A DNA stretch of 14,171 bases, from contig DASTHV010000075.1 of the NCBI GenBank assembly GCA_035718045.1, positions 1 through 14,171 of the forward strand. Direction: 5' to 3'. Both the position numbers and the translations under genes were made by a program. Positions 5,584-12,725 of this stretch are shown piece after piece (position 1 is the first letter of the stretch; each line of letters opens with the position of its first letter). The notes under the pieces are model-generated. The model saw nothing but the letters and a program-made list of their open reading frames with translations, was not told where the DNA came from and did not search any database. The stretch comes from DASTHV01 sp035718045 (GTDB lineage: Bacteria; Patescibacteriota; Saccharimonadia; Saccharimonadales; UBA10212).

Positions 5584-6788
5584 AGGGCGTCTATGGGATT
5601 CTTGCGGGCGGCTTTCAGGGCAGGCAACAGACTGAATATCAGGCCGGCGGCAATCGATATGCCAGCCGCCAGAATGATTACCCACACATCGATATCCGGC
5701 TTCCAGCTGGTATAAAGCCGCAGAAGCAAGTTGATTAGCAGCGAAATTAAAACGCCGATTACGCCGCCGGTAATGGTGATTACCAGCCCCTCGGTAAGAA
5801 ACTGGCGCATAATCTGACGGTCAGTGGCTCCGATAGCTTTTCTGATGCCGATTTCCCGGGTTCGTTCGGTAACGCTGACCAGCATGATATTCATGATGCC
5901 AATACTGCCCACCAGCAGACTGATGGCGGCAATGCCCGATACAAAGCCGGTGGTAGTGTTTAGCACCTGACTGTTGACATCTAACAGCTCGTCCTGCTTT
6001 AGAACTGTGAAATCACCGCCACTGCCGTGGTTTTTGGACAGCACACGATTAATGTCACCGGCAGCGGTATTGATATTGGCGTTCTTTTTAACCTCGGCTA
6101 GGATTTCCATGATATTGGTATGTCCGGACGTTAGCGGCTCGGCCACGGCCGTGGGCATAAAAATCGACGAGTTGTAGTCGGCCTGCGTCACAGACAACGG
6201 CCCGCCAGGCGTCGGCGCCAGAACGCCGCGGACGATAAAATCCTGGCCCATTATATGGACGGTTTCACCGATGGGATTTAGCTCGCCGAACATGCCGTAG
6301 GCCAAGTCACTGCCAATGACTACAAAGGTGCTGTCCGGATCGTTTTCATCAAAAAAGCTGCCATAAGCCATTTTTAAATGCAGCAGACCGGCGGCGTTTG
6401 GAGTAGTGCCGGCTACAAAGAGGTTGTCTAGCTCGCCATTGCTGCCACTGGCGGCATTGGTGACGAATTCTAGCGGTGCCACGCTGTTTACCGGCGGCAG
6501 ACCGGCTACGGAGGCCACGTCTTTAGTAGTTAGCGTGCTGGGCGCTAAAAAGGCGTACAAATTCAAGGCGCCGCTGTCTTGGCTGCGCAGTTTACCCGGG
6601 CGGACGGTAATAACGCGGGTGCCTAGGTTGTTGATCTGGCCGGTAACTTGCTGCTTAAGGCCTTCCCCCAAACTGACCACCGTCACCACCGAGGCGATGC
6701 CGATGATTATGCCTGACATTGTGAAAAAGCTGCGCCATTTGCTGAAGCGAAGGCTAGCCAAAGCTACCTTAAAGTTGCCGCTCCACAT
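5571..6788 (-). CDS. MacB-like ABC transporter permease (FtsX family)
   Basis: A 405-residue membrane subunit. An N-terminal membrane helix (~21-41) is followed by a large extracytoplasmic MacB-type domain (~45-275). Three further helices form the FtsX domain (~280-305, ~330-356, ~370-392). SVTERTREIGIRKAIGATDRQIMRQFL (~306-332) is the typical coupling segment of this family, and ALKAARKNPIDALRGE is the usual ending. Members export peptides or lipids, or pass on mechanical force, without pumping through the membrane; the substrate here is unknown. Its ATG shares one base with the TGA of the ATPase gene (TGATG), so the two are translationally coupled. The last 13 bases lie under the predicted RNA on the opposite strand. 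Confidence 0.93.
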   Translation of the reverse strand: MWSGNFKVALASLRFSKWRSFFTMSGIIIGIASVVTVVSLGEGLKQQVTGQINNLGTRVITVRPGKLRSQDSGALNLYAFLAPSTLTTKDVASVAGLPPVNSVAPLEFVTNAASGSNGELDNLFVAGTTPNAAGLLHLKMAYGSFFDENDPDSTFVVIGSDLAYGMFGELNPIGETVHIMGQDFIVRGVLAPTPGGPLSVTQADYNSSIFMPTAVAEPLTSGHTNIMEILAEVKKNANINTAAGDINRVLSKNHGSGGDFTVLKQDELLDVNSQVLNTTTGFVSGIAAISLLVGSIGIMNIMLVSVTERTREIGIRKAIGATDRQIMRQFLTEGLVITITGGVIGVLISLLINLLLRLYTSWKPDIDVWVIILAAGISIAAGLIFSLLPALKAARKNPIDALRGE

Positions 6789-7645
6789 CAGCGCTTTGCC
6801 CTCCGGACTCGCCGCTTGGCTTTACGCCGGGGCGCTTTTTTACTGGTGATTTCCTTGCCGGGGACATCGCGCATCAAAGCCGAAACACCGGCGGCGATAT
6901 CATCCTCTGTGGTGCGCGGTTTTTTGAAATAAATTTTGCGGGCGTGGCGGGCCATATAGCCAATGGGCGTTTTCTCGTCGCCCACAATCATTCCGTCGTA
7001 CATATAAATGACCCGGCTGGCGTAGCGGGTCAACTCCGGGTTATGAGTGACCAACAGGATGGTGTTGCCTTGGCGGTGAACCTCGGCCATTAACTCCATC
7101 ACGACCTTACTGTCGTGGCTGTCCAGATTGCCGGTAGGCTCGTCAGCGATGATGATACTGGGTTTATTAATCAATGCCCGGGCAATGGCAGCCCGCTGGG
7201 CCTGTCCGCTGGATAGCTGATAAGGCATAAAGTACTCGCGCTCGCGCATACCGACTAGCTCTAGGATGTCACTGGCCCGCCTGGCCCGCCTGACTGGTGT
7301 CATGCCTTTGTAGGCCAGCGGCAGGGCTACGTTTTCCAGCACGTTTAGTTTTGGTAGAAGATTGTAGGCTTGAAAGACAAAGCCGATACGGTCGCGGCGC
7401 AAGCGGGCCTGATGGTTAGACCGCAGGCGGGCTACGTAGCGGCTATCCAGTGCGTAGTTGCCATGGGTCGGCTTGTCCAGTAGTCCGATAATGTTAAGCA
7501 AGGTTGTCTTGCCGCTGCCGCTGGGTCCCATCACGGCCACGAACTCACCTTGTCCTATGGATATGGATACTTCATCCAGAGCCAAAGTCGTGGCATCGCC
7601 AAAACCATACAGTTTGGACACTTCCTCTAGCTCTATTAAGGCCAA
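6788..7645 (-). CDS. MacB/LolD-type ABC transporter ATP-binding protein
   Basis: A 285-residue nucleotide-binding subunit, partner of the downstream permease. Motifs are Walker A GPSGSGKTT (40-48), Q-loop Gln92, signature LSSGQ (144-148), Walker B IIIADE (164-169) with the D-loop GNLD, and switch His201. The signature differs from canonical LSGGQ at its first Gly, as in some family members. The C-terminus extends ~55 residues past the usual end and finishes in an Arg/Lys-rich tail (KKAPRRKAKRRVRRAKR), which may contact membrane, ribosome or nucleic acid. Start is TTG (7645-7643) with AAAGGAA about seven bases upstream. TAAAAT (7678-7673) is a plausible -10. Confidence 0.94.
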   Translation of the reverse strand: MALIELEEVSKLYGFGDATTLALDEVSISIGQGEFVAVMGPSGSGKTTLLNIIGLLDKPTHGNYALDSRYVARLRSNHQARLRRDRIGFVFQAYNLLPKLNVLENVALPLAYKGMTPVRRARRASDILELVGMREREYFMPYQLSSGQAQRAAIARALINKPSIIIADEPTGNLDSHDSKVVMELMAEVHRQGNTILLVTHNPELTRYASRVIYMYDGMIVGDEKTPIGYMARHARKIYFKKPRTTEDDIAAGVSALMRDVPGKEITSKKAPRRKAKRRVRRAKR

Positions 7646-7838
7646 TTTAGTTCCTTTCCACGCGGTTTTATAATTTTAGTATTAAAAAAAAGAGGCTCCA
7701 CCCTGACCCTGAATTCCCTCGGGAAAAGTCTCTATCCTATAAGTCTACGCCCCAGCCGTATTGCCCGGCAATCAAAAAAGGTTGCGAAATAGGCTACACC
7801 GCAAAATACTCCTCCAAACTTGTGGTCGTGAGATTGCG
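7646..7838 (-). other. gap between tRNA-Ser and the ABC operon, with two T-tracts
   Basis: No coding region is supported here. A short hairpin, TTGCG (7804-7800) with CGCAA (7786-7782) on the minus strand, is followed by T6 (7779-7774) and probably ends the tRNA transcript. A T8 tract (7691-7684) follows GAGCCTC on the minus strand, but I find only a weak 4-bp stem for it. Between them, ATTGC/GCAAT flank a 3-base loop near 7760-7772. I see no riboswitch class I can name. Confidence 0.4.
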
Positions 7839-7929
7839 TGGCGGAAGGGGCGGGATTCGAACCCGCGATGAGGTTGCCCCCATACCGCCTTTCCAAGGCG
7901 GCGCACTAGACCAACTATGCGACCCTTCC
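7839..7929 (-). tRNA. tRNA-Ser, anticodon GGA, CCA encoded
   Basis: On the minus strand the acceptor stem is GGAAGGG (7929-7923) with CCCTTCC, discriminator G, and an encoded CCA (7841-7839). The anticodon stem CCGCC/GGCGG holds the loop TTGGAAA, giving anticodon GGA for UCC and UCU. The T arm has GGGTTCGAATCCC. The long variable arm (TATGGGGGCAACCTCAT region) is typical of class II serine tRNAs. All arms are intact. Confidence 0.97.
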
Positions 7930-7940
7930 ACGCAGAAGCT

Positions 7941-7949
7941 ATTTTAGCA
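7941..7949 (-). promoter_or_regulatory. extended -10 promoter of tRNA-Ser
   Basis: Read on the minus strand, TGCTAAAAT is an extended -10 with the TG in place. It ends 11 bases before the mature tRNA 5' end, leaving a leader of about five bases. Confidence 0.55.
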
Positions 7950-7979
7950 AATGGAAGTTGCGGGGATGTTTTTTGGGAG

Positions 7980-7988
7980 TGGTAAAAT
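7980..7988 (+). promoter_or_regulatory. extended -10 promoter, divergent from the tRNA
   Basis: TGGTAAAAT is an extended -10 on the plus strand, 34 bases from the tRNA promoter and pointing away from it. It would start transcription near 7995, ahead of the small frame at 8000 and the NTF2-like gene at 8117. Confidence 0.45.
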
Positions 7989-7999
7989 AGAATTAGCGG

Positions 8000-8101
8000 A
8001 TGAGAAAACATAAACAGTTAAAATTCTTACCGCGGCAGGTCCGTTTGTCAGCTATTTTTCAGTTAGGCTTGTCAAAATACCATTCGCCAAACCAAAACTA
8101 A
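8000..8101 (+). CDS. possible 33-residue basic leader peptide
   Basis: ATG 8000 to TAA 8099-8101 encodes a basic peptide starting MRKHKQLKFLPRQVRLSAIF. The ATG lies 12 bases after an extended -10 box, so the message would be nearly leaderless. The stop lies 15 bases before the next gene. No homologue is recognised and no good ribosome site is present, so it may be only the 5' leader of the NTF2-like gene. Confidence 0.2.
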   Translation: MRKHKQLKFLPRQVRLSAIFQLGLSKYHSPNQN

Positions 8102-8116
8102 CCAAAGGAGCATATC

Positions 8117-8563
8117 ATGAGCGATAAAGACTTGATCAAAGAAGTTGTAAATAGCGTTGCCCAACTACAGGACATGAAACAATGGGAGCGCCTGGAAGAT
8201 TATTTCGTAAAGAAACCGTACGTTGATAACAAATCCTTAAGCGGCGAAACGCCGGCGGTGATTCCTAAAAAACGCCTGATTGACGGCTGGCGCCGCGAAA
8301 TCGGTAGTTATTTTTACGCTACCCGGCACTTTGTTCGGCGCTTAGCGGTCCGGATGCTTAACAGCCGCCGAGCTAAAGTCACTACTAACGTCGAGCATGT
8401 CCATTATGTCGCTGACCGTGGCGACCGCTACGTATGGACCGTGCGCGGTACTATCGATTACATTCTGGTTAAAACCAGCACCGGCAACTGGAAAATCAGC
8501 CAGATGATTTTCCGACTGCAAGACCAAGCCGTGCGGCCCTTAGGCGCTCCAGCCGCCGCCTAG
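8117..8563 (+). CDS. NTF2/SnoaL-like fold protein
   Basis: A 148-residue soluble protein. The order is an N-terminal helix (DLIKEVVNSVAQLQDMKQWERLEDYF), a central charged helix, then beta-strands (AKVTTNVEHVHYV, YVWTVRGTIDYILVKT, NWKISQMIFRLQDQA). This is the cone-shaped NTF2-like pattern of polyketide-cyclase-like or SnoaL proteins, which bind or turn over small molecules. The catalytic residues of any one subfamily cannot be assigned. Start is ATG 8117 with AAAGGAG six bases upstream. The last residues are a Pro/Ala tail. Confidence 0.7.
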   Translation: MSDKDLIKEVVNSVAQLQDMKQWERLEDYFVKKPYVDNKSLSGETPAVIPKKRLIDGWRREIGSYFYATRHFVRRLAVRMLNSRRAKVTTNVEHVHYVADRGDRYVWTVRGTIDYILVKTSTGNWKISQMIFRLQDQAVRPLGAPAAA

Positions 8564-8620
8564 ACTCCTCAACCGCTTTGGCATACGTTACAATAAGCGT
8601 AAGTATCTATAGGGGGCGGG

Positions 8621-9292
8621 TTGAATATACTAATCATTTACGCACATCACGAGCCGACCAGTTTTACTGGGGCTATGAAGAATTTGGCTCTCACCACCCT
8701 GGAAGAGCAAGGGCACAGCGTGACGGTCAGTGATTTGTATGGCCAGGGCTTCAGTGCCGTAGCCCAAAAATGGGATTTTGTGACCACCAGCGGTAACCAC
8801 TTCAACTATATGCTGGAACAAAAGCACGCCGCTAATTTGGAGCTGGCTTTTTCGCCAGACATTTTGGGCGAAATTCAAAAGATGCAGGCCGCCGATATAA
8901 TTCTATTTATTACGCCCATATGGTGGATGAGCGTGCCGGCACTGCTAAAGGGCTGGTTCGACAGGGTTTTAGCGATGGGTGTGGCCTGGGATACGGGCAA
9001 GATATTTGAAAACGGTATGATGCGCGGCAAACAGGCGATGGTGGTAGCGGCCGCCGGCGCTCCGGCGGATTATTTCCAAGAAAACGGCCGCTACCGCTCC
9101 ACGCCGGTCCAAGCCCTGCACCCTATCAATCACGGCACGCTGGCTGCCTGCGGGTTTAATGTGCACGAGCCATATGTGGCGCTTAACATGCTTGGCATAG
9201 GCAAGGATGACAGGGAAAAAGTCCTGCAGGAATTGCAGTTTCGTTTGCAAAATCTGGTTAGCAGCCCCCAGTGGCTGATTTTTTATAGCTAG
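8621..9292 (+). CDS. flavodoxin-fold NAD(P)H:quinone oxidoreductase family protein
   Basis: A 223-residue FMN/FAD-dependent oxidoreductase of the NQO1/MdaB/KefF type. MNILIIYAHHEPTSFTGAMK at the N-terminus is the flavin phosphate-binding segment, and TPIWWMSVPALLKGWFDRVL (~97-116) is the family hallmark around the flavin ring. A GKQAMVVAAAGAP strand follows. Members transfer two electrons from NAD(P)H to quinones or similar acceptors. Start is TTG 8621 with AGGGGG (8611-8616) just upstream, and TACAAT (8589-8594) is a possible -10. The 3' end overlaps the convergent FMN reductase gene by four bases. Confidence 0.88.
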   Translation: MNILIIYAHHEPTSFTGAMKNLALTTLEEQGHSVTVSDLYGQGFSAVAQKWDFVTTSGNHFNYMLEQKHAANLELAFSPDILGEIQKMQAADIILFITPIWWMSVPALLKGWFDRVLAMGVAWDTGKIFENGMMRGKQAMVVAAAGAPADYFQENGRYRSTPVQALHPINHGTLAACGFNVHEPYVALNMLGIGKDDREKVLQELQFRLQNLVSSPQWLIFYS

Positions 9293-9897
9293 TCTTCCAG
9301 GCCGCACTGGCCGGCTGACAGATTCAACTTTTTAGCGTGGCAAAAAATCTCATACAGGCGGATTAATTCGTCAAACATACTTTTTAGCTGGTCGTTGGTA
9401 CCGGCGTGTTCTGGTTCGCCCTGCTGATTGAAAGAGTTCCTGAAAAACACGAAGTGAATCGGGTTGGCGACCTGTATCAATCCGAGCTCGATGGTAACTG
9501 TCCGTAGTTGCTCTACTACCCGGGCGCCGCCGGAAATTCCGCCGTAACTGACAAAGGCCACGGGTTTGTCTACCCATTCGGGGCCGACCCAATCTAGGGC
9601 ATTTTTTAAGACAGCGCTGTAGCTATGGTTATATTCTGGAGTAACAATCAGCAGTCCTTCACAGCGACCAACCCGCTCGGCCCAGGCTTTACCATTTGGA
9701 TTAGTGTAATCCTTACCTTCTCTTTTCATGGCGAACGGACTCAGCGGTTCGTCAAAAAAGGGTAGGTCTAACTCCTGCAGATCCACGAAGTCAATTTCAA
9801 AACGGCTATCGTGCTCAGCATGCCGCTTGACCCAATCGGCTACCACACCGCCTTGGCGAGCCTGCCTGGAACTCCCCCATAAAATCATCAGTTTCAT
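9289..9897 (-). CDS. NADPH-dependent FMN reductase family protein
   Basis: A 202-residue flavodoxin-like reductase of the ChrR/YieF/azoreductase type. It has WGSSRQARQG (7-16) for the FMN phosphate and TPEYNHSYSAVLKNALDWV (~86-104), the diagnostic loop. SYGGISGGARVVEQLR follows. The fold transfers electrons from NAD(P)H to flavin, quinone, azo or metal acceptors; the substrate is not predictable. Start is ATG 9897, six bases after a -10 box (TAGAAT) and without a Shine-Dalgarno, so the message is probably leaderless. Convergent with a second flavin oxidoreductase, sharing four bases. Confidence 0.92.
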   Translation of the reverse strand: MKLMILWGSSRQARQGGVVADWVKRHAEHDSRFEIDFVDLQELDLPFFDEPLSPFAMKREGKDYTNPNGKAWAERVGRCEGLLIVTPEYNHSYSAVLKNALDWVGPEWVDKPVAFVSYGGISGGARVVEQLRTVTIELGLIQVANPIHFVFFRNSFNQQGEPEHAGTNDQLKSMFDELIRLYEIFCHAKKLNLSAGQCGLED

Positions 9898-9903
9898 GAG
9901 GTT

Positions 9904-9909
9904 ATTCTA
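9904..9909 (-). promoter_or_regulatory. -10 box for a leaderless FMN reductase mRNA
   Basis: TAGAAT, read on the minus strand, ends six bases before ATG 9897. No convincing -35 at 16-18 bases is seen. Divergent from the DUF1361 promoter at 9918. Confidence 0.4.
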
Positions 9910-9917
9910 CTCTATGT

Positions 9918-9946
9918 TTAACCCAGGTGATGTAAAGCTTTATAAT
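9918..9946 (+). promoter_or_regulatory. promoter for a leaderless DUF1361 mRNA
   Basis: TTAACC (9918-9923), 17 bases, then TATAAT (9941-9946). The expected transcription start falls on the A of ATG 9953. No Shine-Dalgarno precedes that codon. Confidence 0.6.
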
Positions 9947-9952
9947 TTTAGT

Positions 9953-10621
9953 ATGGTTCACGACGGTTATATGCGGCGGATTTTAGAAGCGACGGCGATT
10001 CTAAGTCTAACTGACGTTGTCTTTGTGGCGGTTCGTATATTGATGACCGGTAGCACTCGGTACTGGTTTGTGCCGGCGAACCTAGCGCTGGCCTGGGTAA
10101 GTCCGCTGCTAGCCATCTGGCTAGTCGGGGAGTTGAAGAATCGCCGCTGGCTGAGCTGGCCGAATCTGGTTCTGACCGGACTTTGGCTGGTATTTTTGCC
10201 CAATACTTGGTATGTACTGACCGATTTCATCCACGTTTATCCCAACGGCGAAATTAGCCAGCTCTACGACATTGTCTTAATGAGCCTGCTGGCATTTTGC
10301 GGTTTTATTTTGGGCTTTGTCAGCCTGTATTCGCTGCATAGGCAGTTATTACGGCGGCTGGATCCCTTAAGAAGTTACTGGCTGATACAGACCGTAATTT
10401 TGCTATGCAGCTTCGCGATTTACGTGGGGCGCGACCTGCGCTGGAACAGCTGGGATGTTATTGCCAATCCTGGCGGCTTAGTGCTGAATATATCGGACCA
10501 GATTGCTGACCCGTTAGGCAACCCCCGGGCGCTAAACGTTACCTTGCTGTTTTTCGTGTTACTAAGCGTTATGTATTACTGCATCTGGATGGTGTGGAAG
10601 CCGCCCACGCCGAAACACTGA
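9953..10621 (+). CDS. DUF1361 polytopic membrane protein
   Basis: A 222-residue integral membrane protein of unknown function. About six to seven hydrophobic segments are visible. NTWYVLTDFIHVYPN (~83-97) and VGRDLRWNSWDVIANP are the conserved DUF1361 signatures. The start is set at ATG 9953 because a TATAAT box ends six bases before it. The longer frame from 9728 runs antisense into the FMN reductase gene and lacks protein-like content. A second ATG (9971) also has no ribosome site. The stop lies 12 bases before argS. Confidence 0.85.
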   Translation: MVHDGYMRRILEATAILSLTDVVFVAVRILMTGSTRYWFVPANLALAWVSPLLAIWLVGELKNRRWLSWPNLVLTGLWLVFLPNTWYVLTDFIHVYPNGEISQLYDIVLMSLLAFCGFILGFVSLYSLHRQLLRRLDPLRSYWLIQTVILLCSFAIYVGRDLRWNSWDVIANPGGLVLNISDQIADPLGNPRALNVTLLFFVLLSVMYYCIWMVWKPPTPKH

Positions 10622-10627
10622 TATTAT
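10619..10627 (+). promoter_or_regulatory. extended -10 promoter for a leaderless argS mRNA
   Basis: TGATATTAT is an extended -10 formed partly from the DUF1361 stop codon region. It ends six bases (TAAAGA) before ATG 10634, with no Shine-Dalgarno in between. Confidence 0.5.
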
Positions 10628-10633
10628 TAAAGA

Positions 10634-12271
10634 ATGCAAAAGGAGTTAAAGCAGGCGGTCGTTCAGGCCTGCAATAGGCTGTTTAGCGTAGAGATCGATC
10701 CGGTAATTACCCGGCCTGAAAAACAATTCGGCGATTACGCCACGAACGTGGCGTTGCAGCTGGCCGGCCAGACCGGTAAAAACCCGCGCCAGATAGCTGA
10801 GCAGCTAGCCGCGGAATTACAGCAAATACCCGCCGTGGCGCAGATTAGCCTGGCCGGCCCCGGCTTCATCAACTTCAAGCTTACCGACGAATCCTTAGCT
10901 GAGGCTGCCCAGTCGGCCACTGATCTGCCTAAACCGCTCAAAGGCCGGCAAATCTTAGTTGAATTCGGCGACCCCAACCCCTTCAAAGAAATGCATATTG
11001 GCCACCTTTATAGCTATATAGTCGGCGATGCCATCGCCAGCCTATTGGAGTCATCCGGAGCAAAAGTTAAACGGCTCAGCTACCACGGCGACGTCGGTTT
11101 GCATGTCGCCAAAGCGATTTACGGGCTAGGTGAACTCCAAACTCGGGATGAAGATATTCTGGGTAAGGCCTACTCCTATGGGAATGAGCAGTACGAGAAA
11201 GACCAGCAAGCAAAGGCTGAAATCGACACCATAAATCAACATATTTACAGTCGGGACGACCAGCGCATCAACCAGCTTCACGAACAGGGCATTAAGCTAA
11301 GCTTTGAGTACTTTGACAAAATACTTAACATGTTAAGTATTTCTACTGATAAGCGCTATTTTGAGAGCCAAACTACCCCGGCTGGGCTGGAACTGGTAAA
11401 CAGCAATAAGGATAAAGTCTTTAAACTAAGCCAGGGCGCGGTAGTGTATGAGGGCGAAAAGGCCGGCTTGCACACCCGAGTCTTTATAACTTCCAAGGGG
11501 CTGCCGACTTACGAAACCAAGGACCTGGGCCTGGTGATGCTGAAGGATACGGATTACCCGGACGCTAACCGTTCGATTGTGATTACCGCCAGCGAGCAAG
11601 CTGAGTATTTCAAAGTGATGCTGGCGGCGCTAGCCGAGATTAAACCCGATTTGACAGTCAAGACAACTCACTTAAGCCACGGCTTTTTGAGCCTGGCTTC
11701 CGGCAAAATGAGCAGCCGGACCGGCAATGTCTACACAGCCATGGCGATGCTGAACAGCGTGCGATCAGCTATGGCTAAAAAATATCCGGATTCGGCGGAC
11801 CGGCAGGAAATTTATGTGGCAGCCACCAAGTATTCGATGCTTAACCATCGCTTGGGCCAAGACATAGTTATTGATGTAGAGGCTTCGGTCAGCCTGGAAG
11901 GTAACAGCGGGCCGTATCTCCAATATGCGTTCGCCAGGGCGAACAGCATTTTGGAGAAGTCGACAGTCGACAGTCGACAGTCGACGGCTAACGACTCTCG
12001 GCTAACGACTCTCGACTCTTCCGAGCGGAGTTTCGCTCGGAAGATTGGCGAGTATCCGGAAGTGGTAGAGCGAGCCGTCGCCGAGCTGATGCCGCACCAT
12101 ATCTGCACCTATCTTTACGAGCTAGCCCAGACGTTTAATGGTTTTTACGAGAAAAGCCGGATCATTGGCGACGAGCGTGAAGAGATAAGGCTAAAGCTGG
12201 TCAAATCTTACAGCCAGGTCTTACGGAGTGGACTTAGTATATTAAGTATCGAAGCCCCGGAAAGAATGTAA
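10634..12271 (+). CDS. argS: arginyl-tRNA synthetase
   Basis: A 545-residue class I synthetase that charges tRNA-Arg with arginine using ATP. The N-terminal Add-1 domain (1-84) has RPEKQFGDYATNVA. The catalytic core has NPFKEMHIGH (115-124, HIGH motif) and SGKMSSR (356-362, the KMSKS equivalent). The DALR anticodon-binding domain occupies the C-terminus and ends in the conserved IEAPERM. Length is within the family range. Two repeat features lie in frame inside it: the shared palindrome encoding KILNMLSI (~229-236), and a heptamer-derived insert (~442-465, Ser/Thr/Asp/Arg-rich) between the core and the DALR domain. Probably leaderless. Confidence 0.95.
   Translation: MQKELKQAVVQACNRLFSVEIDPVITRPEKQFGDYATNVALQLAGQTGKNPRQIAEQLAAELQQIPAVAQISLAGPGFINFKLTDESLAEAAQSATDLPKPLKGRQILVEFGDPNPFKEMHIGHLYSYIVGDAIASLLESSGAKVKRLSYHGDVGLHVAKAIYGLGELQTRDEDILGKAYSYGNEQYEKDQQAKAEIDTINQHIYSRDDQRINQLHEQGIKLSFEYFDKILNMLSISTDKRYFESQTTPAGLELVNSNKDKVFKLSQGAVVYEGEKAGLHTRVFITSKGLPTYETKDLGLVMLKDTDYPDANRSIVITASEQAEYFKVMLAALAEIKPDLTVKTTHLSHGFLSLASGKMSSRTGNVYTAMAMLNSVRSAMAKKYPDSADRQEIYVAATKYSMLNHRLGQDIVIDVEASVSLEGNSGPYLQYAFARANSILEKSTVDSRQSTANDSRLTTLDSSERSFARKIGEYPEVVERAVAELMPHHICTYLYELAQTFNGFYEKSRIIGDEREEIRLKLVKSYSQVLRSGLSILSIEAPERM
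11319..11342. repeat. 24-bp perfect palindrome inside argS, second copy of the 5363-5384 core
   Basis: The half-site AAATACTTAACA is followed directly by its exact reverse complement. The inner 22 bp equals the intergenic palindrome after the isomerase gene. It is in frame and codes for KILNMLSI in the ArgRS catalytic region. A weaker relative (ACTTAGTATATTAAGTAT) lies near the argS end at about 12230. Confidence 0.85.
11959..12020. repeat. in-frame heptamer tandem repeats inside argS
   Basis: GTCGACA occurs three times and then GTCGACG (11959-11986), period 7. GGCTAACGACTCTC (11986-11999) is repeated perfectly at 12000-12013 and is itself two heptamers. GACTCTT ends the block. The frame stays open across all units and encodes STVDSRQSTANDSRLTTL-type residues. 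Confidence 0.9.
12018..12043. other. 10-bp perfect hairpin next to the argS heptamer block
   Basis: CTTCCGAGCG (12018-12027) and CGCTCGGAAG (12034-12043) enclose a 6-base loop inside coding sequence (SSERSFARK). It directly follows the heptamer units and may belong to the same inserted element. Confidence 0.6.
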
Positions 12272-12278
12272 GTAAGAG

Positions 12279-12306
12279 GGCATAGGACACAGGATATAGG
12301 GGATAG
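12279..12306 (+). repeat. heptamer tandem array ahead of msrB
   Basis: Four consecutive units: GGCATAG, GACACAG, GATATAG, GGGATAG, followed by GAAAGGC. All four end in AG with period 7. The array fills most of the gap after argS, and its last units provide the purine-rich ribosome site of msrB. Confidence 0.75.
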
Positions 12307-12314
12307 GAAAGGCA

Positions 12315-12725
12315 ATGGGTAAGACATACACAGATGAGGAATTAAAAAAACGGCTGACGCCGGAGCAATATCATATCCTGCGCGAAAAGGGTACAGAGCA
12401 GCCATTTTCCGGCAAATACCTTAATCACGACGAGAAAGGCGTGTACACTTGTGCTGTCTGCGGGGCTGAGCTGTTCCGTAGCGACACCAAATACGAGTCG
12501 GATATCCCCGGCTTAGCTGGCTGGCCCAGTTTTTATGATGTAGCTAAAAGCGATGCCGTGATTTTATCGCCCGATAACAGCCTGGGCATGCAGCGCACCG
12601 AAGTAACCTGCGCTAATTGCGGCAGCCATCTGGGCCATCTTTTTGATGATAACTCGTCGCCAAACGGCCAGCACTTTTGTATTAATTCCGCCGCACTGGG
12701 ATTTGATCCTAAAAAGAAGCGATGA
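12315..12725 (+). CDS. msrB: peptide-methionine (R)-S-oxide reductase MsrB
   Basis: A 136-residue enzyme that reduces methionine-R-sulfoxide in oxidised proteins. Zinc ligands are CAVC (C46, C49) and CANC (C99, C102). The substrate pocket has GWPSFY (69-74). Catalytic Cys122 lies in HFCINSAAL, and EQPFSGKY is the usual N-terminal signature. It has no signal peptide, so it is cytoplasmic. Start is ATG 12315 with AGGAAAGG just upstream. The stop overlaps the next start (ATGA), so the two genes are translationally coupled. Confidence 0.96.
   Translation: MGKTYTDEELKKRLTPEQYHILREKGTEQPFSGKYLNHDEKGVYTCAVCGAELFRSDTKYESDIPGLAGWPSFYDVAKSDAVILSPDNSLGMQRTEVTCANCGSHLGHLFDDNSSPNGQHFCINSAALGFDPKKKR

Noticed and set aside
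5427..5738. 103-codon plus-strand frame over the structured-RNA region
   Set aside because: Its sequence is explained by stem pairing and by the permease antisense strand. It has no conserved protein features and no ribosome site.
7684..7770. T-box or other riboswitch ahead of the ABC operon (AGGGTGGAGCC resembling a T-box core)
   Set aside because: The conserved T-box sequence continues ACCGCG, which is absent here, and no specifier stem or strong terminator/antiterminator pair is visible.
9728..9952. 75-codon upstream extension of the DUF1361 frame
   Set aside because: It is antisense to the 5' part of the FMN reductase, lacks hydrophobic or family sequence, and the promoter at 9918-9946 lies inside it.
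11959..12020. CRISPR-like direct repeats
   Set aside because: Units are 7-14 bp in direct tandem without spacers, inside an open argS frame, and no cas gene is nearby.
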